DNA of 64,000 bases from the NCBI RefSeq assembly GCF_013201825.1, contig NZ_CP053836.1:434001-498000 (forward strand), written 5' to 3'. The DNA comes from Halarcobacter ebronensis (GTDB lineage Bacteria; Campylobacterota; Campylobacteria; Campylobacterales; Arcobacteraceae). The position numbers were made by a program, and so were the translations under genes. Each line of letters begins with the position of its first letter. The stretch's first letter is position 1. The notes beneath the pieces were generated by a model. It saw nothing but the letters and a program-made list of their open reading frames with translations. It had not been told where the DNA came from and ran no database searches. Positions 62,599 through 64,000 of this stretch are shown here, in pieces.

Positions 62599-62613
62599 TG
62601 AGAATTATTCTCT
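62599..62613 (-). promoter_or_regulatory. Fur-box-like operator of receptor 3
   Basis: TGAGAATTATTCTCT contains a perfect 13-bp palindrome (GAGAATTATTCTC, 62600-62612). It matches the Fur 7-1-7 pattern at 11 of 14 positions with full internal symmetry. It lies 33-47 bp upstream of the start codon, in the FecR-receptor gap. Confidence 0.62.
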
Positions 62614-62679
62614 ATAATGTAAGACGGAGATATTTAAAAAAGAGGACATCAAAAATATATAAATTTTAAAATTTTATAG

Positions 62680-63651
62680 TTATTGTTTTTTATTGATACT
62701 AATAGTGTTTTCTTTTTTTTCAATGGCAATTGGATAAAGAGTTGTTAAAGAATCAAAGAATTTTTCTATTTGTGAATTTTTAAACTGTCCTGTAATTAGT
62801 TGTTTTTCTTGGAATTCATAATTAATCTTGATTTTGTCATTTGTATATCTTGAGAATATTTTTATTGCATCTTTAACTAAAGTATTATCAAATATGAGAT
62901 AGTTACTTTTCCAAGTGGCAATATCTTCAATTGGTATTGTTGACAAATTTAGAATTTTGCCATATTCATCAAGAATAATTTTTTCTCCTTTACTAAGTAG
63001 TGCAAGAGTTTGGAGTGTGTCATTCTCCATAATTTTAGAAATTTTTACAACTCCTTCTTTTACACTTATTGTTGTAATTTTATCAAGATTCTTAACTTCA
63101 AATGCAGTTCCTACTACCCTTATATTTGTCTTTTCTGATATTATATTAAAAGGTCTTGATTTATCTTTAGCAACATCAAACATCACTTGACCATAATAAA
63201 GTTTGACTACTCTTTGTTTATTATAGAGTTTTACATCTAGTTTAGTTTTAGCATCAATTTCTAATTTTGTTCCATCTAAAAGAGTTATTTGGTTTGTTAA
63301 AATATTTGTTTTAAGATTACTCTCATATATTGGAGAATAGTAGTTTACTCCTTGAAATATAGAAAAGAATATTAGAACAAGTAACGTTGCAGCAAAAGAG
63401 TATTTTTTTGTATATTCAAAAAATTTTGTTTTTTTTGCTCCTTTTTGAGCTTCATCTATTAGATTATCTAAATATTTTTCATCTAAAGAGTTACAAAGGG
63501 ATTCGATTTTTATTAAATAATTGTAAGCTTGTTTATGAGTATTATCCTCATCTAGCCATTTTCTAAATTTTTGTTTTTCTTCTAAAGTGATATTTTCTTT
63601 ATTACAGGCAAACCAATATGAAGCTTGTTCTTCCACTATTTTATTATTCAT
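62680..63651 (-). CDS. FecR-type anti-sigma factor/signal transducer
   Basis: A 323-residue protein. The N-terminal cytoplasmic part with EEQASYWFACNKENITLEEKQKFRKWL (DUF4880-type) binds the sigma factor, a single membrane helix spans about 86-103, and the periplasmic FecR domain follows with TLLDGTKLEIDAKTKLDV and GTAFEVKN. The C-terminal segment (about 255-323) contains a small STN-like domain. It overlaps the sigma factor gene by 8 bp and lies upstream of the STN-type receptor, the standard FecI-FecR-FecA order. Confidence 0.93.
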   Translation of the reverse strand: MNNKIVEEQASYWFACNKENITLEEKQKFRKWLDEDNTHKQAYNYLIKIESLCNSLDEKYLDNLIDEAQKGAKKTKFFEYTKKYSFAATLLVLIFFSIFQGVNYYSPIYESNLKTNILTNQITLLDGTKLEIDAKTKLDVKLYNKQRVVKLYYGQVMFDVAKDKSRPFNIISEKTNIRVVGTAFEVKNLDKITTISVKEGVVKISKIMENDTLQTLALLSKGEKIILDEYGKILNLSTIPIEDIATWKSNYLIFDNTLVKDAIKIFSRYTNDKIKINYEFQEKQLITGQFKNSQIEKFFDSLTTLYPIAIEKKENTISINKKQ

Positions 63652-64000
63652 TTAAATCCCAACCTTGGAAAGTGATATATTCTTTTATTTTTAGTGTTGC
63701 ACGGCTTATATGTTTTTGTGTTGCATTTACACTTATTCCCATACTTTTAGAGATTTGTTGTGTATCTAATCCTTTTACAAAATGCAAAACAAAGGCTTGC
63801 TTACTTCTTGAAGGAAGAGTTTCTATAGCTTCTTTTATCATATTTTGTTTAACAAGTTCAAGAATTTGCTCTTCAGGAAATTCTTCATTTGGAGTTACAT
63901 ACTTTTCTTCTTCAAAAACAATTTTTTTAATATTTTTTTCTTTTCTTGCTGTATCTATAACTAAGTTTTTTGCAATTTTATACAAAAAAGCTCTTTTATT
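63644..64000 (-). CDS. ECF sigma factor (FecI-type), 5' end outside the window
   Basis: A sigma-70 family ECF factor, truncated by the window end, with 118 codons visible. The frame is open to base 64000 and begins NKRAFLYKIAKNLVIDTARKEKN, which is the end of region 2. Region 4 follows with LPSRSKQAFVLHFVKGLDTQQISKSMGISVNATQKHISRA, its helix-turn-helix. The sigma factor should transcribe the receptor 3 gene and be held by FecR until a ligand binds the receptor. Confidence 0.9.
   Translation of the reverse strand, partial: NKRAFLYKIAKNLVIDTARKEKNIKKIVFEEEKYVTPNEEFPEEQILELVKQNMIKEAIETLPSRSKQAFVLHFVKGLDTQQISKSMGISVNATQKHISRATLKIKEYITFQGWDLNE

Noticed and set aside
1-64000. tRNA, rRNA, CRISPR array, attachment site or complete insertion sequence
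   Set aside because: I read the intergenic regions on both strands and found no cloverleaf, no regularly spaced repeats, and no element with terminal inverted repeats; the only transposase-like gene has no such ends.

Overview
The window is AT-rich chromosomal DNA from a member of the Campylobacterota, most likely Arcobacter-like (family Arcobacteraceae). The pointers are a di-haem petC in a petABC cytochrome bc1 operon, an unlinked AddA/RecB-like helicase, a moeA-queC-queD-queE operon, histidine kinases of the HQWRQPL type, frequent TTG starts, and promoters with a clear TATAAT -10 and little -35. The genus is inference. I see no rRNA or tRNA gene, CRISPR array, prophage or intact insertion sequence.

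Region 1 (1-24.6 kb) is mostly housekeeping. It holds type II fatty-acid synthesis (fabG, acpP, fabF cut by the window start), molybdopterin and preQ0 synthesis (moeA-queCDE), rsmE, petABC with a small c-type cytochrome, thrC, argB, a haem-c-type diguanylate cyclase, addA, a ThiE-like gene, atpB, ilvA, metE, trmD-rplS behind a probable leader hairpin, and an odd pair of a short nucleoside phosphorylase-like protein and a spore-photoproduct-lyase-like radical SAM protein.

Region 2 (24.6-43 kb) is accessory and signalling. It contains a decayed methyltransferase pseudogene, a cold-shock protein, a TPR-methyltransferase whose ribosome binding site is partly inside a hairpin, two large orphan sensor kinases, a flavin oxidoreductase with a three-copy operator-like repeat, DedA, an SDR, a split ThrE-type exporter, coaX-hisG-methyltransferase, a CBS-GGDEF protein, trpS and an orphan TAXI-type binding protein.

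Region 3 (43-64 kb) is an iron/metal uptake island. It has a seven-gene TonB motor operon (DUF3450, TtpC-like, ExbB, ExbD, TonB, TPR, DUF4198) and three TonB-dependent siderophore receptors. Each receptor sits beside a different class of regulator: an AraC protein, a two-component system, and a FecI/FecR pair acting with an STN-containing FecA-type receptor. A ferric-siderophore-reductase-like PepSY protein completes the first receptor operon. Five palindromes resembling the Fur 7-1-7 box lie upstream of the motor operon, all three receptors and the response regulator, which suggests one iron regulon with three layers of ligand-specific control.

The strongest candidates for less-described biology are the nucleosidase/SPL-like pair, the haem-c diguanylate cyclase, the RBS hairpin at 25.9 kb, the operator at 30.6 kb, two periplasmic proteins predicted to begin with histidine after signal cleavage, and the possibly leaderless Fur-box-controlled response regulator.
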